Shown here: positions 10,391 to 21,530 of the stretch, in pieces | How positions within the stretch are numbered: position 1 is the stretch's first letter | How the letters are laid out: each line of letters starts with the position of its first letter | Source of the DNA: Schistocerca nitens | Taxonomy: Eukaryota; Arthropoda; Insecta; Orthoptera; Acrididae | DNA length: 64,000 nt | Assembly (NCBI RefSeq): GCF_023898315.1 | Contig: NC_064614.1 | Coordinates: forward strand, 497,566,109 to 497,630,108 | Reading direction: 5' to 3' | The notes under the pieces: model-generated | Databases searched by the model: none | What the model saw: the letters and a program-made list of their open reading frames with translations, nothing else | What the model was told of the DNA's origin: nothing | Made by a program: the position numbers and the translations under genes

Positions 10391-10483
10391 ATGATGTGAA
10401 GACAATTAAACCTAATCTAACAATACTATTGTGATGCATGATATGAAGACAATAAAACCTAATCTAACAATACCATTGTGACT
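10391..10483 (+). repeat. Tandem duplication, 2 x 47 bp
   Basis: Two adjacent copies share ATGATrTGAAGACAATwAAA followed by CCTAATCTAACAATACyATT and GTGA. The first is at 10391-10437 and the second at 10438-10483, with only a few differences. A small local duplication in the intron. Confidence 0.75.
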
Positions 10484-11735
10484 CTTTATTCCAGTTCTAA
10501 CTAACTGACATTTTACCATGGCTTAGACCTATCTTAACAACCTCGGAAGTACCTGTTAACTATTTGTTCTGGGTGTCACATTCTCCAGATTACATTTTCT
10601 GACATTCCTACCTTAGCCATGATCTTAAATCCTGTGTTATGCCTATCTCTAATTACTGATATACTCTTATTGTCCTTTCTCATCCTAAAACCTCTACTTT
10701 ATACAATTCCTTATTTACAGCAAAAGTCCTTATGCCTTCTCTCGCTTATCCGTATGAAATTACCGAAGTTTATGGGTACCCAAGATTTTCCGTGCCTGAG
10801 CCAGGCACACTGTCTTCACTGGTTGGTGTAGTGCCATATTTTATAGCAAACCCAACATACTATGGGATATGCACAGGGCAGAGTGTCCAGGTAAATTGCA
10901 CTGGGTGCATGTAACTGGATTTAACGATTCGACCCTCAGTTCTGTACGGAACTCCAAAGCATTATCTAGCCCTGAAATCACATAAAAAGGTAAGGAAATG
11001 TCAAACCAGAGAATGTAGGGAACCCCATGAGGGAAAGTAAAAAGGTTCGTGTTGCTGCTTACATATCTTGCTGTCCCTGTTGAATCACTACTTGTAGTCT
11101 TCTGCCATCAGTATGCTGCATATTTTCTTGTTTGTTGTTGGTTCATCAGACTCCAAACCATCTCAGTTTTGACATCAAATATAGATGGTAGAATACAGAA
11201 TTGTCCATATTGGACAACAAAATGTACCAGGGCAGCGATAGCTGCAACAAGTAAACTGAAGTTAACACGAGCAGTTCTTACTTGTCAGGATGGGCTCAAG
11301 TCTTCCTGTGGCCATAGATGGTTTCAGAGACATGGGAGATGTTTGAGGAAAGTGGCAGACAGCCCACTGGTGGACATATACAGTCTTTTATCCGACCATT
11401 CATCTCGAGTCGCCCGTGAACACGAACAAATCTTTAATGATTCAGTCCGGCTCGTACAGTCACTCAAGCGCATTTCCATCTTCGTGTAATATTCCGTGCT
11501 GAGCGGCAGGAGTAGTAAGACCAGTGGCACAGAGAGGTGAACTACTTACCAAGTGGAGTATCAGCCTGGTGTGCTGTCTCAGTGACAGTGACGCAGATAC
11601 CGCACGAGTCTTCGTGTGGCTGCAGTGCAGAGCTAAGCCAGGCAGCAGCATCGTCATCTGTCTTTAAAGCAGGCCACAATGTCCGAGGGGGATGGCGATG
11701 GTGTTGGCCGAGGTTGATATGTGGACTCACAACTG
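10484..11735 (+). other. Unassigned intron 1 sequence with one 146-codon frame
   Basis: A + strand frame at 11049-11489 is the longest here, but it has no recognisable domain and no supporting splice or codon signal. It begins in a hydrophobic stretch and overlaps equal-length minus-strand frames in a locally GC-richer region. I treat it as a chance frame. The rest holds no feature I recognise. Confidence 0.35.
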
Positions 11736-11812
11736 GAGAGCAGGGCACTGATGACCTTAGGAGTTAAGTCCTATAAGATTTCACACACATTTGAACAAAT
11801 TTGAACTGGAGA
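11736..11812 (+). repeat. SINE 3'-end fragment (ACTGATGACC/TTTGAAC family)
   Basis: Contains GGCACTGATGACCTTAGGAG, TTAAGTCC and a final ACACATTTGAACAAATTTGAAC. This is the 3' end of a SINE family that I recall as abundant in Schistocerca genomes, ending in repeated TTTGAAC. The 5' tRNA-like head is not visible, so the copy is truncated. The family name is from memory only. Confidence 0.55.
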
Positions 11813-12664
11813 GCAGGAGCAGGTGGCTGGTGGAGTGTTGGCCATCCAGGCTGGGCAGACAGGTGGCAGTTAATGGTTTGCAACCCTAATGTGATTGAGT
11901 TACAGCGATGGTACTGACAGAGGCAGACTTTGCGTCACTTACGGCCCAGCTGGCTGGACAGTGATGAGCTGGTTCAGCCGTGGGTAAATTCCCTTGTAAT
12001 ATTCTATTGTCTTAGCTGTATGTGTATTCATGTTCAAAACTTTGTGCAATTGTCTGGAATTAAAACAAATCGCTCCAAGTAGTCAATAAATTAAAAATTT
12101 TACGAAATTACGTCTTTGTTTCTCTGGATGTGCTTGAAAACTACTGCAGATACACGTCTGGGACATGTTTTATTAGATTCACCAGACCAATAACAACAAA
12201 ATAAATGGACATTGTGCTTTACTTTAACCTCGTGCAGTTTTGCGATGGCTTCATATTAGTGAAGTTATTAAATTTCAGGCAAAATCTTTTATTAGCTATA
12301 ACTCCGTAACTAAACATTTGAAGACCTATGTTTGTCTGAATTTTTATCTTTGGTTTTACTTTTAGAATAACATATTAAAATATTTGCATATCTTCATGAA
12401 TCACCTTGTATGTGTCTCCACATGTTGTCCTCATGTCATCAAATCTGTGATGAAGAAATCTTCATCACTTCCATTCCTTTTTGCAATTTAGTCTGCCAAA
12501 ACACTTTAATTTCACAGAAAACTGATCATACATGGCGTATTGACCATCACCTGGCTCCACATATGATGTCTATGTTTTAAAGTCTCATGCAAGGTGTGAT
12601 ACCCCACAAAGTGAACTTTTAAATCAAACAATGGAAAATCTAGGATGGACTGTAACAACATTCT
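11813..12664 (+). other. Unassigned intron 1 sequence
   Basis: No gene, RNA or defined repeat recognised in about 850 bp. The base composition shifts from moderately GC-rich near the SINE fragment to AT-rich. Confidence 0.35.
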
Positions 12665-12778
12665 GAAAAGGAAAGTTGCTACTCACCATATAGTGGAGAT
12701 GCTGAGTTGCAGGTAGGCACAATTGCCTACCTGCAACTCAGCATCTCTGCTACATGGTGAGTAGCAACTTTCCTTTTC
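12665..12778. repeat. Perfect-type hairpin, 55-nt arms with 4-nt loop
   Basis: The left arm (12665-12719) starts GAAAAGGAAAGTTGCTACTC and ends GTTGCAGGTAGGCA. The right arm (12724-12778) is its reverse complement with three mismatches, and the loop is CAAT. The arm resembles the AGGAAAGTTGCTACTCACCA end of a fold-back repeat family I recall from Schistocerca. This copy consists of two termini joined head to head with no interior. Confidence 0.85.
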
Positions 12779-14119
12779 ATAAAATGAACTTTTACAAGTA
12801 ACACAAACACTTTCCTCACATTGAAATTCAACAGTAGAGAGTTCCACCACAAGCAACACATGTTACATTTTGGATCTGCCACATCATATAAGATGTTACA
12901 TGCCACATCATTATTATGTTAAGGATCAAAACCAACGCCAAGTACTGAATGTTCAGGCGATGTGAACAAATGATTTATTGACAGTATGCCATAAGAGGTA
13001 TACCAGACTGTGGAAATTCTACAAGTATGTATAACTATGAAAGGAAGAAAAGACACTCAAGATGCAAAATCAGGATAAAAACAAGGAGAAGAGAAGTTTT
13101 CAAGAGTTATTGATAGTAACATTAAATATTACAGCTAAATAATGAGTTGTTGGCAAACAACAGCCTGGAGATGGCAGATAAAATTAAAAATAAAAAACAA
13201 AATATTACCAGATACCAATGAAAATCAGAAATAAACGAAGGAAAAAACAGAAGCAATTGGTGCGAAAATAAAATAGGTGGATGCTAAGTGATGGAATGAT
13301 AATGAATAATATAAACAGATTGGTCATATAATTAATTTACTCACCAAGATATCCTTATAGAACTTTGGGCTGCTGTACGTATTCTAAGGAATGGAAGAGA
13401 GCAACAAAGTTGGAACCAAACTGCAAACTTTAAAGTATTGATACTAAAACTAAACTGCTTGTTTTCTCATGTTTCAATGACCACATAAAACAATCCTTCC
13501 CTTATCTGTGTGAATTTGACACTTTGCCAATATGCATAATGTGCACACAGTGAAAGAAAAGTTTCTTGATCTGCACATGCCCTGTTTTTTACACTAACTA
13601 CTTGGTCCACATAGCTAGACATATCGATGATAAATAAAACTCAAAGGGGAGGAGTTCTGCATTTAGTTGGAGCTCAGTGCTTCAATGAGATTGAAGGTGT
13701 AATGTCGTCACAATATCTCTTACCATAATTTGCGATATGGCCAATTACTGTAGTGGTTGAGATTTGTCAGTCAAAACAAATGCCATTAGTAGTCTCTATG
13801 AATACATAATTTCACAACTGCGAGTGCCCCAGGCCACCAATTTCACAAAGGCCACCACTTGATGCCGCAACATGGCTGCTGTCCATCTCAGTCACCTTAA
13901 GAAAGTGCTGACTCAAATAACTGTACCTGGCAGTAACTGTTGGGACACTGCTTCTTTGCAGGTGCAGACAGCAAAGTACATGATTCCCAGGCATAGAGGA
14001 TCTCCAACAGACTTCTGTCATTTCTCAGTATGCTCTTGTAGGAGTTTAAAAATAATGTTAGTGCTGCATTAACGAATGTGGACGCGGGCAGTATAGTAAT
14101 CATTGGGTTTGGAAAGTAC
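12779..14119 (+). other. Unassigned intron 1 sequence
   Basis: About 1.3 kb without a recognised element. Small overlapping frames on both strands around 13812-14139 lack domain motifs and are probably chance. Confidence 0.35.
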
Positions 14120-14121
14120 TT

Positions 14122-14350
14122 TACCGAGCAAGGTGGCACAGTGGTTAATGCATTCAGGAGGATGATGGTTCAAACATGCATTTGACTATCCAGATTTAGA
14201 TTTTCAGTGATTTCCCTAAATTTCTGCAGGCAAATGCCAGGATGGTTCCTTTGAAAGGGCATGTCCGAATTCCTTCCCTGCCCTTCCCTAATCCGATGGG
14301 ACTGATCCCCTCACTGTTTGGTCCCTTCCCCCAAATCCACCAACCAACCA
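14122..14350 (+). repeat. tRNA-derived SINE, diverged full-length copy
   Basis: Begins CCGAGCAAGGTGGCACAGTGG (A-box region). A degraded B box follows (GATGGTTCAAACATGC), then GTGATTTCCCTAAATTTCTGC, GGATGGTTCCTTTGAAAGGGC, CCTTCCCTAATCCGATGGGA and a CCAACCAACCA tail. It is alignable throughout with 18803-19028, but the B-box area is damaged. AAAGTACTT before it and AAAGTGCTT after it are a possible imperfect target duplication. Confidence 0.8.
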
Positions 14351-14879
14351 AAGTGCTTAATAGGTTCTTGTTATCTCCATTGTTTTGAGTATGAAGAGGT
14401 GCTAATGTTAAGTGAATTATTCTAGTCTGTTGGCAAAGCTGGTTAAATATTTGTGTATGAGAATTGAGGTCCATTGTCTGAATTTAATATCTGTTCTAAT
14501 GCTTCATTTGCAAAGATGGTGGACTATTTGGTAATGGTCGTGACCTGTGTGACTGCCCACTCACCATGTTTGAAAAATCTAAGTGATTCAACTGCAGTCA
14601 GATACATGGACTTGAGGAGTGCTCTCACAAAATTAATGGTGACATGATCCCATGACTCAGGGGATGTGAGCCATGGGGTGAACATAAAGAAAAGTGTTGA
14701 GAAATTTTTAGCATATGAGCAGCATGTGTGAGTGTTCTTTTTTTACATGCGGTGAGAGACTGGGCCAGTACACATGCAGGCAACAAGGCTCTTGATTTGT
14801 GTGACCCTCAATGATCCCTGCAGGAAGTCCAAGATATTCAGTAGTAAAGAGTCTGGGACAACACCATATTTATCATCCT

Positions 14880-15095
14880 TTGTGTCAAGCTCTGTTTGAC
14901 TCAATGTCCAGGTGTATCAAGGCCATTATTACGGCCAGAGGTGGTTGTTCTGGGTACTGATTTCTCAGGATCTATGCACCCAAACTGCGTGAAAATGTAA
15001 TCACATGTCAGTTCTAGTATAATATATTTGTCCAATGAATGCCTGTTTATCATCTGCATTTCTTCTTGGTGTAACAATTTTAATGGCCAGTAGTG
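14880..15095. mobile_element. Tc1/mariner terminal fragment
   Basis: The right end reads GGTGTAACAATTTTAATGGC followed by CAGTAGTG and then TA. This is the inverted-repeat end CACTACTGGCCATTAAAATTG of a Tc1-like family that I recall as common in Schistocerca. The interior includes ATTACGGCCAGAGGTGGTTGT, and the left edge reads CTCTGTTTGACTCAATG. No transposase is included and the other end is absent. Confidence 0.6.
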
Positions 15096-15283
15096 TAATA
15101 ATAGTGGAAGCCCCAAGTGTAAACAATGTAAAAAATGAGAACATGTAATAACTCACCTGCATATTAATGGTGGGTGGAGTTTAGACACACTTTAAAATCA
15201 GATGTACTCACTAGTTTCCATCTAACTTCAGTACAATCTTTCCCTCTTACCCTCTCTAACCTATCTCCCTCCCCCTCCCTCCG

Positions 15284-15340
15284 TCTCTCTCTCTCTCTCT
15301 CTCTCGTGTGTGTGTGTGTGTGTGTGTTTTTTTTTTTTTT
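15284..15340 (+). repeat. Compound microsatellite (CT)n(GT)n(T)n
   Basis: A (CT) run, then a (GT) run, then about 17 T residues. It ends 149 bp upstream of the exon 2 acceptor within intron 1. The open frames drawn across it on both strands are low-complexity artefacts. Confidence 0.95.
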
Positions 15341-15489
15341 TCTTTTTCCCTCTCCTATGGTTGAAAAACTTGCCTGCACAATCAAGCTTACACTTCAGTG
15401 TAATGTTCCCTCAGGAGTGTCATAATAATATAATATTTCTTCAGGAGTGGCTTGTTTATGTTTTTGCCCATCACTGTCATTTTTTTTAG

Positions 15490-15736
15490 GACTGCAGTTC
15501 CATGGAGATGAAAGTGAATGGAAAGTATTTGCAAAAAACTTGCAGAAAGTTGGGTCTCTGCAAAAAGATAATGGAATCACACATTTGAGCTGGGGTGATG
15601 ACGATGAAGTGGACATTCTAATAGGGCTGAAGAACAAGACTGTAAAGACATATGACACTGATTACAAGGCTTTCACAAGTTCTGTTAATGTTGAATATGG
15701 GGAAGGTCAGATTTGTGGTCTAAGCAAATATGATAG
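15490..15736 (+). CDS. WDR74: WDR74 homologue, coding exon 2
   Basis: 247-bp exon between a T-rich acceptor (TTTTTTTAG|GA) and donor GATAG|GTATGT. It enters at phase 1 and leaves at phase 2. It encodes GLQFHGDESEW, then NGITHLSWGDDDEVDILIG, KNKTVKTYDTD and YGEGQICGLSKYDR. This matches the WDR74 layout: the first blade 'v.aLcWg...e.Llg..drtVk.y' and a GEG motif before the next strand. The joined protein continues from exon 1 without a frame break. These blades form part of the N-terminal seven-bladed propeller that binds pre-60S particles. I am confident from the ordered motif match to vertebrate WDR74 as remembered. Confidence 0.92.
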
Positions 15737-15971
15737 GTATGTACATATTTACTATACTTGTAAACAATACAAACATCCTAGTCTCTGTAATTGAAAGAAG
15801 TTGTCTGGCCTGGTAAGCTGAAAACTGGTTAAGTACAAAAATTAATTTTGTAAGGCATACCCAGTTTTGTTTTTCATTCATAAAAATAAAATTATCCTAT
15901 CAACCTGTGATGCAAGAATCCATTAATGGGAAGTTTTAATTGTTTAGATGTCAATGCTTTATTTCTTTCAG

Positions 15972-16179
15972 ATGTCTCTTAACTGCTGTTGAATCAGGAC
16001 ATATAAGAGTATGGAGATTTAAGGAAAAAGAAGGTGATGTGTTTAATTCTGGACGCCCAATTCAGAAAATGAAACACAGTAAAGTAAATAAAAATATAGT
16101 GGCATTTGGCAGCAAAAATCATGCGGATTTGAAACTGCTTGATTTAAATACAAAGCACTATACTTTCATATCAAAAAAT
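15972..16179 (+). CDS. WDR74: WDR74 homologue, coding exon 3
   Basis: 208-bp exon from acceptor TTTCAG|ATGT to donor AAAAAAT|GTAAGT, leaving at phase 0. It encodes CLLTAVESGHIRVWRFKEKE, a WD blade with the SGxxRVW signature. It continues with KVNKNIVAFGSKNHADLKLLDL, the 'p.ivAtGGkEn.lkiwDL' blade of WDR74, and ends FISKN. Exon 2 joins as GAT-AG|A-TGT (D-R-C). In human WDR74 the same junction region reads 'fraKNVrnd', and here FISKN is continued by VRKNELELQ in exon 4, 36 kb away. That match identifies the distant exon 4 as the true partner. Confidence 0.92.
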
Positions 16180-16353
16180 GTAAGTATTCAAAATTATTAT
16201 GCCTCTAATTTAAAGAAACTGAACAAGAACAAAAGGTGTGACTAACTTGAGCACACTAAAATCCAGACTAATGCATTTTGTTAACGTAACAAAATTTAAA
16301 CAATAGAAAAAATAAAAAAATAGGTTGACTTTGCTGTTAGGACAGTTAAATTA

Positions 16354-17410
16354 CACTACCTGACAAAAACCTGAAGCAGACATGAGGAGAGGAGGATGTA
16401 AAATAAAACTTCACACAAGGAAAGGGCTTGTGACATTATTTGATTTGAAAGGGTGTCATAAAGCCTGGTATCCTCTCCTAAGGCTAGCTGGTCCACTGCT
16501 GGTTGTTGTAACTGTTCATTGATATCATGGATACCGGCACTGGGCTGGAGTTGACATCTGAAGTGATCCCGCACATTCTATCATGGACAGGTCTGGGGAC
16601 CTTTTTGCTCACAGGAGAATCCCAATGTAATGCAGACAGTTAACAGAGACATGTGCAATGTTTGGACATGGATTGTCTTGTTTAAAAATAACACTACAAT
16701 ATCGTTGGATGGGATGTAACACTTTAGGATGCAAGATGTCTGTGACATTCTGTTGCGTTGTCAGAGTGCCCTCTTCCACTACCAGCCATGACTCGAAGTC
16801 ATACCCAATGGCTCTCCACACCGTGATACCAGGAGTAACATCGGAAGGATGGGACCTCTCTCCAGGTCGCAGCCATACTCACCAAAAATGGTCATCCAGT
16901 GTAGCGCAGAACTGCAGTTCATTGCTGAACACAATGTGATGCTATTCATTAGCAGTCCATGCTTTGTGGCCAGAGCACCACTCCAAACACTGCTGTACAT
17001 GTTCTGTTAATGGCAGCCCGTGGGATGGAAATTCTTAATCTGCCTTCTGCTAGTCTCTGACCGTTGGCACTGGATGACACAGAATGCTGCAGAAAGTCCA
17101 TTACTTGCTCTTGGATGGCAGGCATACTTCTGAAGGGGTTACTTGTGATTGGTGCACAGTATGGCAATTCTCCCTTGTGGTGGTTCAAATGTAGTTGACC
17201 GGAAACTTGACAGGTGTACTTGCCATCACTCTCCTATGCAATCCAACATCAGGCCACTGTTATATCCAAACACCCCAAAAATCAGATATTGCAAAATTCT
17301 ACTAGGCAGCCAAAAGAAGAGTTACAGTGAGGCCCCTTTCATACTCTTGTCAGGTGCTGATAGTGCTGTCTCCCACAAATACGTGACATCTCTGTGTCGT
17401 TCACAGTGAT
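16354..17410 (-). mobile_element. Tc1-like DNA transposon, degenerate
   Basis: The left end reads CACTACCTGACAAAAACCTG after TA (16352-16353), an end typical of Tc1-like families. The minus-strand frames are consecutive parts of a Tc1-type transposase. At 16949-17188 is the basic N-terminal/linker part. At 16609-16821 the frame reads MWRAIGYDFESWLVVEEGTL...FKQDNPCPNIAH, with the QDN catalytic aspartate. At 16356-16574 is the C-terminal part with QLQPSAGIHDINEQLQQ. The SPDLSPIE segment carrying the catalytic E is destroyed near 16600. The right terminus is uncertain: a TTGTCAGGTGCTGATAGTG near 17349 may be an internal repeat of the end. Confidence 0.72.
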
Positions 17411-17926
17411 CACTCAATTTATAATGCTATTCACAGCCTTATTTTTATCTGCTGTAGCAAGTCTTGGTGACAGTTTTAATATTTTACTTCTAGAGGAGGT
17501 TGAGTGGATGCTACAACATAATGTAATGAATGTTAGATCAGTTTCAGTAAAACACTTTATTACAGGATTCTTAACGTCAGAAGAAATCCATTTACATATG
17601 AGTAATGGCATACATTTAAAACAGAACACAGTGATAACAGTTTAGTTCTTGCACTGCATGATAGTCTAATAACTCTTGGCATTTACCTTTAAACTTTAGT
17701 ACACTGATCTGACTAATTAAATTCTGGCAATAACTGTGTTTAGCTTGTGGTTCCATAGTGAGGTATCAACTTTACTGTAGGACCTCACACTTCGGACGAC
17801 ACCACACTTGTACACTGTATCACACCTGGTAACAACAGTAACTAAACTAATGCATTCTGGTGGCTGTTCTGCATGTCACAGAGAATTAAAACAAATCATT
17901 TACATACCCACCAATAGTATGGACAT
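17411..17926 (+). other. Unassigned intron sequence
   Basis: About 500 bp with overlapping short frames on both strands and no protein motif. It lies between a Tc1-like element and the LTR-like repeat. It may belong to either, but nothing supports that directly. Confidence 0.3.
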
Positions 17927-18375
17927 TGTAACATCCAACATCCCCTTCTTGTTCCCAATATGTAGACCATTTTCAGACAGTGCCACAGCAAGATGATTTG
18001 TAGTATCTGTCACTTTAATTTTGAGGAGCTATCAGTTAATTAACAACAAAAGCACAGTGATCAGCTAAGATTTCTTATTAATACTTTTTCATCACTAATT
18101 GTATATCATGTGCCACTAAACAACTGCTTAAGAGAAAGCAATTTTTCTACAAGTATTTACTAGGAGCACACTGCAGAGAGTGATTATAATGTCATACCAA
18201 GATAACAGTTGCCAAAGTCAAGTGAACTCTTAACAGAAGTGAAGTTGATGTGCAGTGCTAGCTGCCTCCTGTATACTCTTGCATTGTTGAACTTAAAATT
18301 ACTTCTTACATTGTTGATATGAATGAATATGCTTTTCTGTGCTATGATTAAGGAAATTGAGCTTCGTATCTTACA
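17927..18375. repeat. LTR-like direct repeat, copy 1
   Basis: Begins TGTAACATCC and ends ATCTTACA, the TG...CA form of an LTR. It aligns over its length with 24424-24898. Shared blocks include GGTGATTTGTAGTATCTaaC (copy 2 spelling), TTATTAATACTTTTTCATCA, GAAGTTGATGTGCAGTG and CATTGTTGATA. The copies differ considerably, so they are old. No obvious primer-binding site or polypurine tract is adjacent, and flanking 5-bp sequences do not match, so it may instead be two copies of a dispersed repeat. Confidence 0.6.
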
Positions 18376-18802
18376 TCTAAGAATTCGACTGGCCACTGGG
18401 GCCTTTAGAATCAGCCGTACACTGACCCTTTGTGCTGAGAAAAGTGGGTGGCTGCCTCATATCATACGATGACTCCTCATTTTGCGATAGGCCTATAAAA
18501 GACTGTACACACTATACACAGCTGCATACCATACTGTTGGAAAGGCTCTTTTGTACTCGACACCAAGCAATGGGGCCCTGTGGGAATTTTGTGGAGGATT
18601 GTCTGTTAGAGATTAGTGTGTCTGGTTTTACACCATGGTTGGAGCAGATCTCCATTGGCTCCTCCAGAGGCTCAGAATTATTTTAGGCTTGACAAATTAT
18701 ACGGAAGATTGCACTCCAAATGTTTTTTAACTTTTACATAGATGTCGTCGTTTTAAAGCTGTGTACGCTGATGTCTCAAACAAGTTAACTCCCTTGGTTG
18801 TT
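18376..18802 (+). other. Unassigned intron sequence
   Basis: No recognised gene or repeat. If the LTR-like pair is real, this would be internal sequence next to its left LTR. I find no gag or pol motif on either strand. Confidence 0.3.
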
Positions 18803-19028
18803 ACCGAGCGAGGTGGCACAGTGGTAGCACACTGGACTCGCATTCGGGAGGACGACGGTTCAATCCCGCGTCCGGCCATCCTGATTTAGGTTTTCCGTGA
18901 TTTCCCTAAATCGCTCCAGGCAAATGCTGGGATGGTTCCTTTGAAAGGGCACGGCCGACTTCCTTCCCTAATCCGATGAGACCGATGACCTCGCTGTTTG
19001 GTCTCTTCCCACAACCAACTACCAACTA
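18803..19028 (+). repeat. tRNA-derived SINE, well-preserved copy
   Basis: Bounded by a perfect 12-bp target duplication CCCTTGGTTGTT (18791-18802 and 19029-19040). The head has an A box in GAGGTGGCACAGTGGTAGC and a B box GGTTCAATCCC, as in a Pol III tRNA-type promoter. The body contains TTTCCGTGATTTCCCTAAAT and GGATGGTTCCTTTGAAAGGG. The tail is an ACCAACTACCAACTACC simple repeat. The best copy of this family in the window; four further copies or fragments are at 4850, 14122, 25590 and (weak) 33640. Confidence 0.9.
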
Positions 19029-19311
19029 CCCTTGGTTGTTCTGTAGTATTCCCTGACTGCATCTTTAGGATGTTCTTTTCCATAACTATACTGTCTTTTC
19101 TGCAGAACTCAGAATGGTCCTGAAGGCAATGGAGCAGATGGGGTGTCTTCAGGGCAAACAGTTTCTCATCTGCTCCAGTTTTCTTAGCGCTGTATTATCA
19201 TTGCAGCCCATGTAACCAGCAGACAAAATGGTTCAGTGGATCCATGACCAACTGTACATCCTACAGTGGCGGGAAAAGGAGGTGTCATTCTGCTGGGTAC
19301 CAGGACACATA

Positions 19312-20555
19312 CATTATGTGATCAAAAGTATCCGGACACCTGGCTGAAAAAGACTTACAAGTTTGTGGCGCCGTCCATCGGTAATGCTGGAATTCAATAT
19401 GGTATTGGCCCATGCATAGCCTTGATGACAGCTTCCACTCTTGCAGGCATACATTCAGTCAGGTGCTGGAAGGTTTCTTGGGGAATGGCAGCCCATTCTT
19501 CATGGAGTGCTGCACTGAGGAGCAGTATCAATGTTGGTAGGTGAGGCCTGGTGCGAAGTTGGCATTCCAAAACATCCCAAAGGTGTTCTATAGGATTCAG
19601 GTCAGGACTCTGTGCAGGCCAGTCCATTGCTGGGATGTTATTGTCATGTAACCACTCTGCCACAGGCCATGCATTATGAACAGGTGCTCAGTCATGTTGA
19701 AAGATGCAGTCGCCATCTCCGAATTGCTCTTCAACAGTTGGAAGCAAGAAGGTGCTTAAAACATCAATGTAGGCCTTTACTGTGATAGTGCCATGCAAAA
19801 CAACAAGGGGTGCAAGCCCCCTTCATGAAAAACATGACCATACCATAACACCACTGCCTCGGAATTTTACTGTTGGCACTACACACGCTGGCAGATGATG
19901 TTCACTGGGCATTTGTCATACACAAACCGTGCCATCGGATCGCCACTTTGTATACCGTGATTCATTGCTCCATACAACTTTTTTCTACTGTTGAACTGTC
20001 CAGTGTTTACGCTCTTTACACCAAGCGAAGCATTGTTTGGCATTTACCTGCTTGATGTGTGGCTTATGAGCAGGCGCTCAACCATGAAATCCAAGTTTTC
20101 TCACCTCCCGCCTAACTCTCATAGTACTTGCAGTGGATCCTGATGCATCTTGGAATTTCTGTGTGATGGTCTGGATAGATGCCTGCCTATTACACATTAG
20201 GACCATTTCAACTGTTGGTGGTCTCAGTCAGTCAACAGATGAGGTCGGCCTGTACGCTTTTGTGCTGTATGTGTCCCTTCACATTTCCACTTCACTATCA
20301 CATTGGAAACGGTGGACCAGGGGATGTTTAGGAGTGTGGAAATCTCACATACAGACATATGACACAAGTGACACCCAATCACCTGAGCATGTTCGAAGTC
20401 CGTGAGTTCTGCGGGGTGCCCCATTCTGATCTCCCACGATGTCTAATGACTATTGAGGTTGCTGATATGGAGTACCTGGCAGTAGGTGGCAGCACAATGC
20501 ACCTAATATGAAAAACTTCTATTTTGGGGGGTTTCCAGATACTTATCGCATAATG
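19312..20555 (-). mobile_element. Tc1-like DD34E transposon, copy A (full length, inactive)
   Basis: Flanked by TA (19310-19311 and 20556-20557). Left end CATTATGTGATCAAAAGTATC; right end in complement CATTATGCGATAAGTATCTGG. The minus-strand transposase is in pieces. The N-terminal helix-turn-helix (20224-20424) reads MGHPAELTDFEHAQVIG...GRPHLL. The first catalytic motif near 19960 reads VVWSNESRYT, where active relatives have WSDES. The C-terminal part (19394-19663) includes WPAQSPDLNPIEHLW. Loss of the first aspartate plus frameshifts make it dead. A sister copy lies at 63172-64000. Confidence 0.9.
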
Positions 20556-21142
20556 TAGGAGGCATGCAGGAAATATGACATTACACAATGAGTCATTCCC
20601 TGCAAGCACTGGTGAGTCAGGGATCCATACAGTTGAGGGATGGGGAGTGGCTGCAGTGGACAATTAACTGTAGTTGTTGAAGCTGACTACTTGGTCATGG
20701 CAGTCATGAAGTAGGTCACTCCAGTGGGATGAAGTCCTGGACCACCACCTAATTGGGCACCATCCCCTAAAGAGTGGTATTTTACTCTGGGGAGAGGGAA
20801 CCCCCCCCCCCCCCCCCCCAGTCTCTGATGCCTGTGGCATGGAAAATACTGTATGCCATATTTTAAATGGATGAATTTTCTGTTGGGATGAGAGGGCAGA
20901 TGCAAATTTTGGTGGGAATCTGTCCTCTATTTTAGCTGGTGCTGAGACAAGTGTGGGAATGATTTTAAAGTTTGTGAAGTGTCTGGATACCAGCCTAAAG
21001 TTATGGGCTGGAGATTTTAGTGTGTTACAGAGTGCGTAGCTCATCCTTTTTATGCCATTGATCAGCCAGACATTCTGTTTTAATTCTTCCCACCACTTTT
21101 TTCCTTTAGTCTAATATTTAGACCTGACACACTACATAATTT

Positions 21143-21144
<2 letters not shown>
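20556..21144 (+). other. Unassigned intron sequence with a 19-C homopolymer
   Basis: Contains a run of 19 C residues (20801-20819) and otherwise unremarkable sequence. The open frames through it read poly-Gly or poly-Pro and are artefacts of the homopolymer. Its length may be unreliable in assembly. Confidence 0.5.

Positions 21145-21187
<43 letters not shown>
21145..21187 (+). repeat. (CT)n microsatellite
   Basis: About 42 bp of CT dinucleotide repeat followed by GTGCATGTGTGTG. Simple sequence in the intron. Confidence 0.95.
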
Positions 21188-21190
<3 letters not shown>

Positions 21191-21260
21191 ATGTGTGTGT
21201 TGTTGCACATGTACCAGTGTGTATGCAGATGTTTTGCTGACTTTTTATTACTTACAGTTG

Positions 21261-21530
21261 TTTTTTGAATGATTTCTTGAAGTCTTCAACTGCCATTTTC
21301 TTTATTTCCTGTACGATTGTACAATTTCGGCCTTAGGCCAGTTTCAAGTGAACACCTAGAACTAATTTATGAGCATAACATGATGTCATAGGAGCAGTGA
21401 TGTATATGACGTAATCTGTTACCAAAAAATCATCCATAAAATACTTGAAAATGGCCTAAGGCCGAAATTGTACAATCGTACAGGAAATAAAGAAAATGGC
21501 ATCTGAAGGCTTCTAGAAATCATTCAAAAA
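21261..21530. repeat. Fold-back MITE with ~90-bp inverted arms
   Basis: The left arm (21261-21350) and right arm (21442-21530) are inverted copies sharing GCCATTTTCTTTATTTCCTG, TACGATTGTACAATTTCGGC and CTTAGGCCA with few differences. The outer edges share TTTTTTGAATGATTTCT. A 91-bp spacer lies between. There is no coding capacity. Flanking TSDs were not identified with confidence, so the superfamily is open. Confidence 0.85.

Noticed and set aside
11049-11489. 146-codon + strand frame in intron 1
   Set aside because: No domain, competing frames on the other strand and no splice context. It could be an unknown repeat, but there is no evidence of a gene.
15174-15425. Frames across the CT/GT/T microsatellite
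   Set aside because: Simple repeats translate to SLSLSL/VCVCV/FFFF or RERERE/THTHTH. They are not genes.
20664-21044. 126-codon minus-strand frame with a Gly run
   Set aside because: It depends on the 19-C homopolymer and shows no homology by eye.
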